The notes below the pieces were generated by a model. The model saw nothing but the letters and a program-made list of their open reading frames with translations, made no database searches and had not been told where the DNA came from. A program made the position numbers and the translations under genes. A stretch of 64,000 nt of DNA from Saprospiraceae bacterium. Lineage in GTDB: Bacteria; Bacteroidota; Bacteroidia; Chitinophagales; Saprospiraceae. Each line of letters begins with the position of its first letter. Position 1 is the first letter of the stretch. Below are positions 46,041 to 53,651 of this stretch, one piece after another. The DNA lies in assembly GCA_020848995.1 (NCBI GenBank), contig JADLHA010000048.1:147085-211084 (forward strand). Direction: 5' to 3'.

Positions 46041-46816
46041 TATCCGAAGGCCAGTTCTTTTACGGATTCATCAAAAGGCCGGTCCCCATCGGGGTAGCAA
46101 ATGCCCCTGCTCACATTGATCAGCAACCCCCCATCGTCATTTCGTCCTCTGCGGATAACTTCTTCCAGGTCCCCACCTTGTGCTCCTATTCCCGGGACGA
46201 GCAAAAAGCGATCGGGACATAAGTTTCTGATGGAAGAAAAAGCTTCGGGATGCGTCGCTCCACAAACGAACATGATGTGGGGATTTGGGTGTGCTGCAAA
46301 TGTTTGGATGACTTTTTCATATAGAAATAGCCCTTCGCGCATTGGTTGCAATTGAAAATCTGCACTCCCTGGATTGGACGTCAACGCCAGTATAGCAGAC
46401 CACTTATGGGCATAGCACAAAAACGGATCGAGGGAATCGAGGCCCATGTAAGGATGCAACGTCACTGCATCGGCGTTCAGGACTTCGAAGTAATATTGGG
46501 CATACCGGGCTGATGTATTGCCAATGTCGGCTCGTTTGGCATCGAGAATGATCAGACATTCCTTGGGAATGGCAGATAAGGTCATTGCCAATTGCTCCCA
46601 GCCGGAAGGGCCGTACGCCTCAAAAAAGGCGACGTTGATCTTAAAGGCCACAGCAAACTCATGGGTCAGTTCGACGATCGCCTTAGAGAAGAGGTATAGC
46701 GGAAGGTCATTGCGCGAAAAATCACCGGGCATTTTGAGGGGATCTGGATCTAACCCTACGCATAAGTAGCTCTTTTTGTCTCTGATCTGACCTGCCAAAA
46801 AATTATAGTCCTTCAT
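46004..46816 (-). CDS. pyrF: Orotidine 5'-phosphate decarboxylase, type 2
   Basis: 270 residues; makes UMP, the last step of pyrimidine synthesis. Catalytic Lys-Asp array in LDAKRADIGNTSARYA (about 91-106) and the phosphate-binding VPGIGAQGG loop. Length and the LCVGLDPDP start fit the long type 2 form. Not linked to the pyrB-pyrR operon at 13-15 kb. Eight bases after mrp on the same strand, with a 37-base tail-to-tail overlap with the nuclease gene. Confidence 0.95.
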   Translation of the reverse strand: MKDYNFLAGQIRDKKSYLCVGLDPDPLKMPGDFSRNDLPLYLFSKAIVELTHEFAVAFKINVAFFEAYGPSGWEQLAMTLSAIPKECLIILDAKRADIGNTSARYAQYYFEVLNADAVTLHPYMGLDSLDPFLCYAHKWSAILALTSNPGSADFQLQPMREGLFLYEKVIQTFAAHPNPHIMFVCGATHPEAFSSIRNLCPDRFLLVPGIGAQGGDLEEVIRRGRNDDGGLLINVSRGICYPDGDRPFDESVKELAFGYQRRMARVSFGS

Positions 46817-46824
46817 CGGAACAT

Positions 46825-47916
46825 TTAGGATTGCACCTTTACGGCGATACCAGGGCTGAAAATGGCCTTTCTGAGCTCCACTTTTTTGATGAGCAGAGCG
46901 GCGATTTCATCAAAATTGGCGTTGAGCTGCAGCCCGGAGGAAAGTGCTTGACCAGTATCCATGGACCTGCGATGCTCTTCTACTATCGGCAGTTGCCCGA
47001 GTAAGGTGGATTGAGTGTAGTCGGCAAGACGTTGGCCTGCCCCCTGACCAAACAGATGGTAACGTTTTCCAGCGAGTTCCGGGGGTTCAAACCAGGACAT
47101 GTTTTCGATGACACCGAGCACTGGAACTGCAATTTGTTCCATTTGGAACATATTGGCCGCTTTTACAGCATCTATATAGGCAATTTCCTGGGGAGTGGTG
47201 ACCATAACCACCCCGGTGAGCGGAATTGTTTGTACCAGGGTGAGTTGGATGTCTCCGGTTCCGGGGGGGAGATCAACGATCAAATAGTCTAAAGGTGGCC
47301 AGGCCGTGTCGTTAAAAAATTGCTTGATAATAGCAGCCAGTCTTGGGCCACGAAGCACTACCGCCTGTTCAGGTTCGATGATGTTACCAAGAGAAACGAT
47401 GTGCAATCCGCCTGTCTGGATGGGAACCAGACGAGGAGTAGCTCCATCCTGAGCAACGTCCGGTTTTTGACCGGTGATGCCAAACATAGCGGGGATGGAG
47501 GGGCCGTAGAGGTCTGCATCCATCAGACCAACTCGGTAACCCGCACGAATCAGGGCGGATGCCAGACTTGCCGAGATGGTCGATTTTCCTACTCCCCCTT
47601 TTCCCGATGCTACGGCAATGATGTCGCCTATCTGGGGGGCAGCCAGGTTCGGAGCCTCTGCTGCGGGCATTGAATGGATAAAATGAACATGCACTGCTGT
47701 ATTTGGAAAAATATCTCCTATGGCGTCGTGAATCCGCTGGTAGAGGAGTGCCTGCTCAGAATAGGCCTTTCCGGGAGTGTAAATGTTCATATTGATACCA
47801 CCCTGAGCATCGAGCCTTAGGTCTCGCAACATGCGGAGGGTAATGATGTCGACCCCTTTTACAGGTTCAAGCACGTTGCGTAAGGCATTGACAATCTGCT
47901 CTGTCCGTTCGTTCAT
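46825..47916 (-). CDS. mrp: Mrp/ApbC-family iron-sulfur carrier ATPase
   Basis: 363 residues. N-terminal MIP18/DUF59 domain (about 1-85), then the deviant Walker A ASGKGGVGKST (about 102-112), switch motif DADLYGPSIP, and VDLPPGTGD. These proteins hold and pass on iron-sulfur clusters. The C-terminal CxxC that binds the cluster in many homologues is absent: the equivalent stretch reads ENMSWFEPPEL; this looks to be typical of Bacteroidota members. Followed by pyrF. Divergent from ribF across a symmetric promoter region; the ATG is only a few bases after the -7 box, so the leader is very short. Confidence 0.92.
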   Translation of the reverse strand: MNERTEQIVNALRNVLEPVKGVDIITLRMLRDLRLDAQGGINMNIYTPGKAYSEQALLYQRIHDAIGDIFPNTAVHVHFIHSMPAAEAPNLAAPQIGDIIAVASGKGGVGKSTISASLASALIRAGYRVGLMDADLYGPSIPAMFGITGQKPDVAQDGATPRLVPIQTGGLHIVSLGNIIEPEQAVVLRGPRLAAIIKQFFNDTAWPPLDYLIVDLPPGTGDIQLTLVQTIPLTGVVMVTTPQEIAYIDAVKAANMFQMEQIAVPVLGVIENMSWFEPPELAGKRYHLFGQGAGQRLADYTQSTLLGQLPIVEEHRRSMDTGQALSSGLQLNANFDEIAALLIKKVELRKAIFSPGIAVKVQS

Positions 47917-47919
47917 ACC

Positions 47920-47976
47920 GCTGCAAAATTACAACCTCAGGACAGAACATATTTCTAAAAATGATAATTTTGCAGC
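47920..47976. promoter_or_regulatory. Mirror-symmetric divergent promoter of mrp and ribF
   Basis: GCTGCAAAATTA (47920-47931) is the exact reverse complement of TAATTTTGCAGC (47965-47976), 33 bases between. Each arm contains a TAnnTTTGC -7 element reading outward, one towards mrp (ATG at 47916), the other towards ribF (ATG at 47985). No TTG at the consensus distance in either direction. Confidence 0.55.
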
Positions 47977-47984
47977 CAACATTC

Positions 47985-49991
47985 ATGGAGGTAATTTATC
48001 TAGGCAAGGCAGCATTGCCCGAATTCCGCAAGCCGGTTGTCGCCATTGGCGCGTTCGACGGCTTCCACCAGGGTCACCAGAAGCTGTTGACTCGTCTGCT
48101 TGATTCAGCCCATGAACTTGGAGGACAAAGCATTTTGCTTACCTTCCACCCCCACCCGAGGCTGATACTGGATCCTGCCGATCGCCAATTTTGTCTTTTA
48201 TCCACCCCGGATGAAAAAATTTCGCTCCTGGAGCAGACCGGGCTAGACTTTTTGGTCATTGCTCCCTTTGATTATTCCTTTTCCATGATGTTGCCCGGGG
48301 AATATGTAGAAGAATTCTTAATTGCCAAGTTCAAGCCTTTTAAAATCATCGCCGGGGAAGACCACCGGTTTGGGCGAAACGGTACCGGCGACGGCAAAGT
48401 TTTGACAGAATATGCCCTGCAAGGGCATTTCCTGTTTGAGGAGGTTGGCCACCAACAGCATAAAGGTGCCCCGGTAAGTTCTACCAGAATCAGAAACCTG
48501 ATTTTAGCTTCTCGCATCGAAGAAGCCAATGAGTTGCTTGGAAGATCGTATTCATTTAAAGGTTCGGTCATCGCAGGCGACCGGGTAGGCAGGGAGCTTG
48601 GCTACCGAACCGCCAACCTTACCCGGTATGGCGATTCAAAATTGCTGCCCCCGAATGGCAGTTACGCCGCTTTTTGCCGTCTTGGTGGTTCGACCTATGA
48701 AGCGATGCTCTACATTGGGATGCGGGAAACGGTCTCCCCCGGCTCCATCCAGCGCAGTGTCGAGGTGCATATACTCGATTTCAATCAGGATGTCTACGGC
48801 CAGGAGATGATCGTTGAACTCGTATCTTTTTTAAGAGCAGATATGGTCTTCCAGTCCAAAGCTGAGCTGGTAAAGAATATTCGCCTGGACGAAAAGAATA
48901 CGCGCAGGGCACTTTTAAAAGAACGGTTGCGAACGAACGTCTCGTCGCCTCGAGTGGCTTTAGTCCTGTTAAATTACAATGGCCAGAAGCTACTTGAAAA
49001 ATTTCTTCCGGGCCTATGCAAAAATACACCTTCAGGCTGCAAGTTATACGTCATTGACAATGGATCTTCCGATAACAGCGTAGTGTACTTGCAGCATTAT
49101 TTCCCCGAAATTACGGTAATCAAACTGTTGAATAATTACGGTTTTGCTTCGGGCTACAATAAGGGGATCGCACAAATTGATGCAGATTATTTTGCATTAA
49201 TCAACTCCGACGTTGACGTTACATCCGATTGGATTACCCCGCTGATGGATATCATGCGCAAGGATCCACTGGTATTTGCCATACAACCGAAAATCAAAGC
49301 CCTGAATGCTCCGGACCAATTCGAATATGCCGGTGGTGCAGGCGGGTTTGTGGATCTTCTGCGCTACCCGTTCTGCCGGGGCAGGATCATCGACTTCATC
49401 GAAATGGATCAGGGGCAATACGACGGCACGGATGAAGTATTCTGGGCAAGCGGAGCTGCAATGATCGTCAAAGGCGTCGTCTATAAAGCCTTGGGGGGAT
49501 TTGACGACGATTACTTTGCCCACCAGGAGGAAATTGACTTGTGCTGGAGAATGAAACGGCTGGGGGGCAAAATTTTGGCTTGCTCCGATTCAGAAGTTTT
49601 CCACCTTGGAGGAGGTACGCTTGACTATGACCATCCCCGAAAAGTTTATCTCAATTTCAGGAACAACCTCTCTACCCTATTTAAAAATGAGCATTGGCCT
49701 AACCTCCTTTACATCATTCCGATGCGACTCGTTTTAGATATGCTGATCGCGGTCAGTTATTTGCTAAAGGGGAGGTGGCAGGTGTTTTATAAAATCGTAC
49801 ATGCCTATGTCTTGGCCATCATCAACACCCTTTACCTCGTGCACAAAAAAAACCAAACAGACCAGCTGATTGCGGAACTGCGTCTAGGTCCATTCAGAAC
49901 CAAAGGCATATTGCAGTCCTCCATATTTCTTCAGTTTTACATCGCAGGAAATAAGATCTTTTCGAAGATCCCGACACAATACTTCAGGTGA
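47985..49991 (+). CDS. ribF: RibF riboflavin kinase/FAD synthetase fused to a family 2 glycosyltransferase
   Basis: 668 residues in one open frame. Residues 1-315 are complete RibF: GAFDGFHQGH at 22-31, TFHPHPRL, GEDHRFG, the SSTRIR motif, then the riboflavin kinase half with GRELGYRTAN (Arg instead of the usual Pro), PPNGSYAA and the catalytic Glu in VEVHILDF..DVYG. Residues 323-668 are a full GT2 enzyme: VALVLLNYNG, the LYVIDNGSSDNS strand, the INSDVD metal-binding motif, WASGAAMIV, and the acceptor ED-like HQEEIDLCWRMKRLGG, then C-terminal hydrophobic segments. The linker is about eight residues. RibF makes FMN and FAD; the GT2 part resembles rhamnosyltransferases of surface glycans. ATG 47985 gives the canonical RibF start; 47961 is also in frame. 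The rluA-type gene follows, overlapping by four bases. Confidence 0.85.
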   Translation: MEVIYLGKAALPEFRKPVVAIGAFDGFHQGHQKLLTRLLDSAHELGGQSILLTFHPHPRLILDPADRQFCLLSTPDEKISLLEQTGLDFLVIAPFDYSFSMMLPGEYVEEFLIAKFKPFKIIAGEDHRFGRNGTGDGKVLTEYALQGHFLFEEVGHQQHKGAPVSSTRIRNLILASRIEEANELLGRSYSFKGSVIAGDRVGRELGYRTANLTRYGDSKLLPPNGSYAAFCRLGGSTYEAMLYIGMRETVSPGSIQRSVEVHILDFNQDVYGQEMIVELVSFLRADMVFQSKAELVKNIRLDEKNTRRALLKERLRTNVSSPRVALVLLNYNGQKLLEKFLPGLCKNTPSGCKLYVIDNGSSDNSVVYLQHYFPEITVIKLLNNYGFASGYNKGIAQIDADYFALINSDVDVTSDWITPLMDIMRKDPLVFAIQPKIKALNAPDQFEYAGGAGGFVDLLRYPFCRGRIIDFIEMDQGQYDGTDEVFWASGAAMIVKGVVYKALGGFDDDYFAHQEEIDLCWRMKRLGGKILACSDSEVFHLGGGTLDYDHPRKVYLNFRNNLSTLFKNEHWPNLLYIIPMRLVLDMLIAVSYLLKGRWQVFYKIVHAYVLAIINTLYLVHKKNQTDQLIAELRLGPFRTKGILQSSIFLQFYIAGNKIFSKIPTQYFR

Positions 49992-50710
49992 CGCTGCCTA
50001 CTATAGAATTGCTCTTTAACCATGATGATTTTCTGGCAGTAAACAAACCTGCAGGGATACTTAGCATCCCTGACCGATTTAATAAGGAAATGCCTTCTGT
50101 TTACCGCTTGCTGGCAGACCATACTGAAGAAATCCTGATCGTGCACAGACTTGACCGGGATACTTCCGGCGTATTGTGTTTCGCCAAAAATCCCGAAGCC
50201 CACAGGTTGTTGAACGAACTTTTTGCACAACGGCATGCCAAGAAGGAGTACCGCTGCATAGTTGAAGGCACCCCAGCAAAAGATGAGTTTACTATAGACG
50301 CCCCGCTTCGCCATCAGGCAGCGCATCCCGGCCGAATGGAAGTTCACCCCAAAGGGAAAGCCAGCCGTAGCGATTTTTGCGTGTTGAGGCGATTTCGCCA
50401 CTTTGCCCTGTTGGCAGCATTCCCGCAGACCGGAAGAACGCACCAGCTTAGGGTCCATCTTGCATCTTCGGGGCACCCCTTGGTAGCTGATCCCTGGTAT
50501 GGGTGTCGTAAAGAGCTGTCAATCAATGATATAAAGAGGTCTGCCCGGCTTTCCAGGGACGGGGCAACTCCGAGGCCGCTGCTGTCACGACCAGCGCTTC
50601 ACGCACAAAAACTCGAATTTATGTGGTTCGACAAGCTGGTCGCCATTGAAGCTCCTTTTCCAAAGGACATGCACGCGACCCTCGCACAGCTTGAAAAATG
50701 GGATCGCTAA
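49988..50710 (+). CDS. RluA-family 23S rRNA pseudouridine synthase
   Basis: 240 residues; RluA-family pseudouridine synthase with no S4 domain. Catalytic motif is VHRLDRDTSGVL (about 52-63), catalytic Asp in RLDRDTSG, followed by KEYRCIVEG and the FPQTGRTHQLRVHL block. A GTG start (GTGA) overlaps the stop of the RibF-GT gene by four bases, so it is translationally coupled. Which uridine it modifies is not clear; small members of this group include RluA and the tRNA-type RluC/D relatives. Confidence 0.9.
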   Translation: MTLPTIELLFNHDDFLAVNKPAGILSIPDRFNKEMPSVYRLLADHTEEILIVHRLDRDTSGVLCFAKNPEAHRLLNELFAQRHAKKEYRCIVEGTPAKDEFTIDAPLRHQAAHPGRMEVHPKGKASRSDFCVLRRFRHFALLAAFPQTGRTHQLRVHLASSGHPLVADPWYGCRKELSINDIKRSARLSRDGATPRPLLSRPALHAQKLEFMWFDKLVAIEAPFPKDMHATLAQLEKWDR

Positions 50711-50744
50711 CCAGCTGGCAGTTGATTGTTTGCAAATACCGTTC

Positions 50745-50764
50745 CGGCAGCCGTGCCGTTTTTT
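50745..50764 (+). terminator. Rho-independent terminator
   Basis: CGGCA (50745-50749) and TGCCG (50754-50758) with a 4-base GC-rich loop followed by six T. Ends the ribF-GT/rluA transcript before the regulator gene. Confidence 0.6.
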
Positions 50765-50823
50765 GAAGTATATTTGTCTCGCTCATTTACGGTATTCCCT
50801 TTTGTACCAATCATTCCAACCAA

Positions 50824-51483
50824 ATGCTACAAATCGCCATTGCCGACGATCACGCCATGTTCGTCGACGGTATAGAATCGATCTTGCGCAATGAAGCCAC
50901 CATCCAGGTCGTCGCGCGCTGCTTCGACGGAAATTCCGTCTTTGAAATGTTGCGCCAGTACCCCGTCGATGTACTTCTTTTGGACATCAACCTGCCTGAC
51001 ATCAGCGGCATCGAAGTGTCTAAGCGAATCCATGACGAATTCCCCGACGTGAAAGTCATTGCCCTGTCGATGTACAATGAAGAGAGCATTGTCAGCGAAA
51101 TGCTCAAAAACGGTGCACGTGGCTACATCCTTAAAAATACCGGGCATCACGAACTCATTCAGGCCATCCAGGCGGTAGCGGCAGGGCATACCTATTTCAG
51201 CAAAGATGTCACGGAGACCATTATGGGGTCACTGGCTAAAAAGCCGGGTACTAAAAAAAGTTTTGTGCTCGTTCCCAAGCTATCAAACCGCGAAAAACAA
51301 ATACTCGCACTCATTGTCAAAGAGTACACCACCCCTGAAATAGCAGAACGGTTATTTATAAGCCTAAAAACGGTTGAAACCCACAGAAGCAACCTCATTT
51401 CAAAACTAAATGTAAGAAACACCGCTGGTTTGGTCAGGGCAGCCATTGAGCTCCAGCTTATTGACAAATCCGTGATCGATTGA
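50824..51483 (+). CDS. NarL/LuxR-family response regulator
   Basis: 219 residues. Receiver domain (about 1-120) with the acidic pair in IADDHAMF, phospho-acceptor Asp in VLLLDINLPDISG, Ser in ALSMYNE, and Lys in YILKNT. C-terminal LuxR-type helix-turn-helix (about 155-215): LSNREKQILALIVKEYTTPEIAERLFISLKTVETHRSN. A TATATTTG -7 box (50769-50776) precedes it after the upstream terminator. TGATG overlap couples it to the kinase downstream, and the pair order (regulator first) is common in Bacteroidota. Confidence 0.93.
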   Translation: MLQIAIADDHAMFVDGIESILRNEATIQVVARCFDGNSVFEMLRQYPVDVLLLDINLPDISGIEVSKRIHDEFPDVKVIALSMYNEESIVSEMLKNGARGYILKNTGHHELIQAIQAVAAGHTYFSKDVTETIMGSLAKKPGTKKSFVLVPKLSNREKQILALIVKEYTTPEIAERLFISLKTVETHRSNLISKLNVRNTAGLVRAAIELQLIDKSVID

Positions 51484-53210
51484 TGCTGCACACGGTCTTA
51501 CCGGTATTGGTTTTGCTTTTGATCCTGCAGCCTGTTGCAGGACAAACCAACCCAGAAGCGGAGGGGCGTGATTCATTTGAAGTGACCCTATGGGATGCCG
51601 CCAGTGTTCGCAGGGAAATTGAGCAGAAGATCGATGCGCATGACTATGGATCTGCCTTGAGCTCATTGCTTACGGCAATAGAATACTTCCGGCAAGAGAA
51701 TGAGATCAATCAAATGTACTATTACCGCTATGTATTAGCGCGCGTGTACACCTACCTCGGCATGCTGGAAAAAGCGGCAAGCACATATGAAATATGCCAC
51801 ATTTATTTTAAACAGGAAAAGAGGGACTTGGATGTAGTTCGTACACAGCATGTCCTTGCCTACCTGTACAAAAAAATTGGCAATGTAGATATGGCTCATT
51901 ACTTTTTAGGTCAGTGCGCTGCGAGCAAGGCAGATAAATATAACTTGTTCTGTAAAAATGAACATAAGCTGATTGAATCGTTTATATTTATAAACCGGCT
52001 TGAGTCAGCCAATGAAATGAAGGGAATCTATCAATATGCAAAGAGCCTTCCCAACATTGAACTTACACTTAAATCATTGGAGACTCTTGGCGATTACTAT
52101 TATCAGAACAAAAAGTATAAGCAAGCATCAAGCTATTACCTGGAGGCATTAAGAGAAACAGAACAACGCCGTTATCTTGATTATAGCCGCCAATTTAGCT
52201 TCAGGCTGTATGAATGCTCAAATCAAACGGGAAATCACAAACTCGCTTCGGAATATCTGATCCGTTTTATTCAATTCAGTGATACGTTGAATCAGATTAA
52301 AAACTCTGAGCAATTGTTAAAGCAGATTTCAAAATACGAACAAAAGGAAATTCAATCTGAGAAAATTGAATTTGCCAAAGACAAACGCTTATTTGAATTA
52401 AAATCGAGACGTTCCAACTTTACATTGTATAGTCTCGTTTTTGCAATCGTGGCCATACTGCTTGCAGGATTTTTCATCGTTTTGTTTTATCAACAGAAAC
52501 TTGAAACGAATGTCATCATTCATAAGCAATCAGAGCAGATCAACGATCAAAAAATCAAAGAGCTCGAAAATGAAGTTCAACTGCAGTCTATGCAGGCAAT
52601 GATTAACGGACAGGAATCTGAACGCGAACGCATTGCAAAGGATCTCCACGACAGCCTGGGTGGTGTTTTGTCTACCATCAAATTGCGTTTTGATAAGATG
52701 GCGCATGATTTCAATTTTTCAGATAAGGATTCAGCGGTTACCTTAAATAACCTCATTGATACGGCATGTGATGAGGTTCGCTACATTGCCAACGATCTCA
52801 AGCCCGGGTCCCTTGAGAAGTTAGGTTTGCTCGAGGCAATTAAGGATATGCTGAATCGCTATAAGTTTGACAGGGGCCCAGAAATCGTCTTCCAGTTTTA
52901 CGGTTTCGAAAGTGGTGGCCAGATTGCTGCTGGCATTGCCCTAAACATTTACCGGATCATTCAGGAGCTGGTCAACAATTCAATAAAGCATGCCGGCGCC
53001 AACGAAATTTTTGTCCAGATTCACAAAATTGGCGACCAGCTCACCATCAGCGTCGAAGACGATGGAAAGGGCTTTGATGAGCATTCAGTGCGCAAAGGGA
53101 TGGGCTTGGAGAATATCAAGAACCGCGTAAACTACCTCAAAGGGGAACTGACTATAGAATCGTCTGATAATCAAGGAACTGCATTCATCATCCACCTTCC
53201 CATCCGGTAA
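51483..53210 (+). CDS. TPR-containing sensor histidine kinase (HisKA_3/NarX class)
   Basis: 575 residues with ATG 51483. Signal peptide (about 1-20, VAGQT), then a periplasmic array of TPR-like helical repeats (about 30-290; ARVYTYLGMLEKAASTYE and YYQNKKYKQASSYYLEAL are clear), a membrane helix (about 316-338), a coiled coil, and a HisKA_3 domain with ERERIAKDLHDSLGG (phospho-accepting His in KDLHDS) and an HATPase ending GKGFDEHSVRKGMGLENIKNRV. It would sense protein or peptide partners through the TPRs. Its partner is the regulator just upstream. No ligand can be named. Confidence 0.92.
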   Translation: MLHTVLPVLVLLLILQPVAGQTNPEAEGRDSFEVTLWDAASVRREIEQKIDAHDYGSALSSLLTAIEYFRQENEINQMYYYRYVLARVYTYLGMLEKAASTYEICHIYFKQEKRDLDVVRTQHVLAYLYKKIGNVDMAHYFLGQCAASKADKYNLFCKNEHKLIESFIFINRLESANEMKGIYQYAKSLPNIELTLKSLETLGDYYYQNKKYKQASSYYLEALRETEQRRYLDYSRQFSFRLYECSNQTGNHKLASEYLIRFIQFSDTLNQIKNSEQLLKQISKYEQKEIQSEKIEFAKDKRLFELKSRRSNFTLYSLVFAIVAILLAGFFIVLFYQQKLETNVIIHKQSEQINDQKIKELENEVQLQSMQAMINGQESERERIAKDLHDSLGGVLSTIKLRFDKMAHDFNFSDKDSAVTLNNLIDTACDEVRYIANDLKPGSLEKLGLLEAIKDMLNRYKFDRGPEIVFQFYGFESGGQIAAGIALNIYRIIQELVNNSIKHAGANEIFVQIHKIGDQLTISVEDDGKGFDEHSVRKGMGLENIKNRVNYLKGELTIESSDNQGTAFIIHLPIR

Positions 53211-53400
53211 GACTGTGCCCAACGCCTCCCATTGATCGCGCTCAGGGTAAACCCTTAGTCTGATCAGGGTTTTCATGGATTTTTAAAAATCAGGGTTTTA
53301 ACCGATGTGGGCTCCCTAAATAGAGCGCACCTTTGTAATGCAGTTTACATTAAAACGTTAATGGCGCTGCTGCTTGATTCAGAATATTGAAAATGTGAGA

Positions 53401-53556
53401 ATGGGAACCAGGAAAAAGGACTATTGTTATCAATGGCTTAGGTTTGGTTATGTATTTCGGGGACTAAAAATTGACTTAACAAATTCCTTGACCTTCTGTC
53501 GCATTCAGCGACATCTTGCTTCATCGACTCTTTAGCAATAGTCCTTTCCTGGCCAT
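53401..53556 (+). ncRNA. Candidate structured RNA with long closing helix (6S-like shape)
   Basis: In the 441-base gap between the kinase and the ABC-F gene. CCAGGAAAAAGGACTATTG (53408-53426) pairs with CAATAGTCCTTTCCTGG (53536-53552) over 17 base pairs with a 2-base bulge; ATGG (53401-53404) adds four pairs with CCAT (53553-53556) past a 3-base bulge. Inside, AGGT...GG (53440-53447) can pair with CC...ACCT (53486-53494) and GTTA with TAAC, giving an apical stem; a small hairpin TGTCGC/GCGACA (53497-53513) lies on the 3' side. A closing stem, a central bubble with 3'-side hairpin and an apical stem is the 6S RNA plan, known in Bacteroidota as 6S-Flavo-like RNA. Strand is inferred from the downstream terminator. 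Helix is seen; the 6S identity is inference. Confidence 0.4.
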
Positions 53557-53621
53557 TTAGTCTGCAATCCATCCAATCAAGATATAGAGTTTTGTCTTAG
53601 TTTTATCATGATGTGTACGCC

Positions 53622-53650
53622 AAAGGCTTTAAACAGTGTTTAAAGCCTTT
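53622..53650 (+). terminator. Strong rho-independent terminator (bidirectional)
   Basis: AAAGGCTTTAAAC (53622-53634) pairs with GTTTAAAGCCTTT (53638-53650) around a 3-base loop: 13 pairs, followed by T-rich bases rightward. It abuts the ABC-F stop codon (53652), so it may serve both the kinase/RNA side and the ABC-F gene. Confidence 0.75.
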
Positions 53651-53651
53651 T

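Larger units (their letters stand above)
53211..53651. other. Intergenic region between TPR kinase and ABC-F gene
   Basis: 441 bases with no open frame of note. It contains the candidate structured RNA (53401-53556) and, at its end, a strong terminator. A CACCTTTG box at 53328-53335 is near the -7 consensus but no clear TTG is 17-20 bases upstream. Confidence 0.5.
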
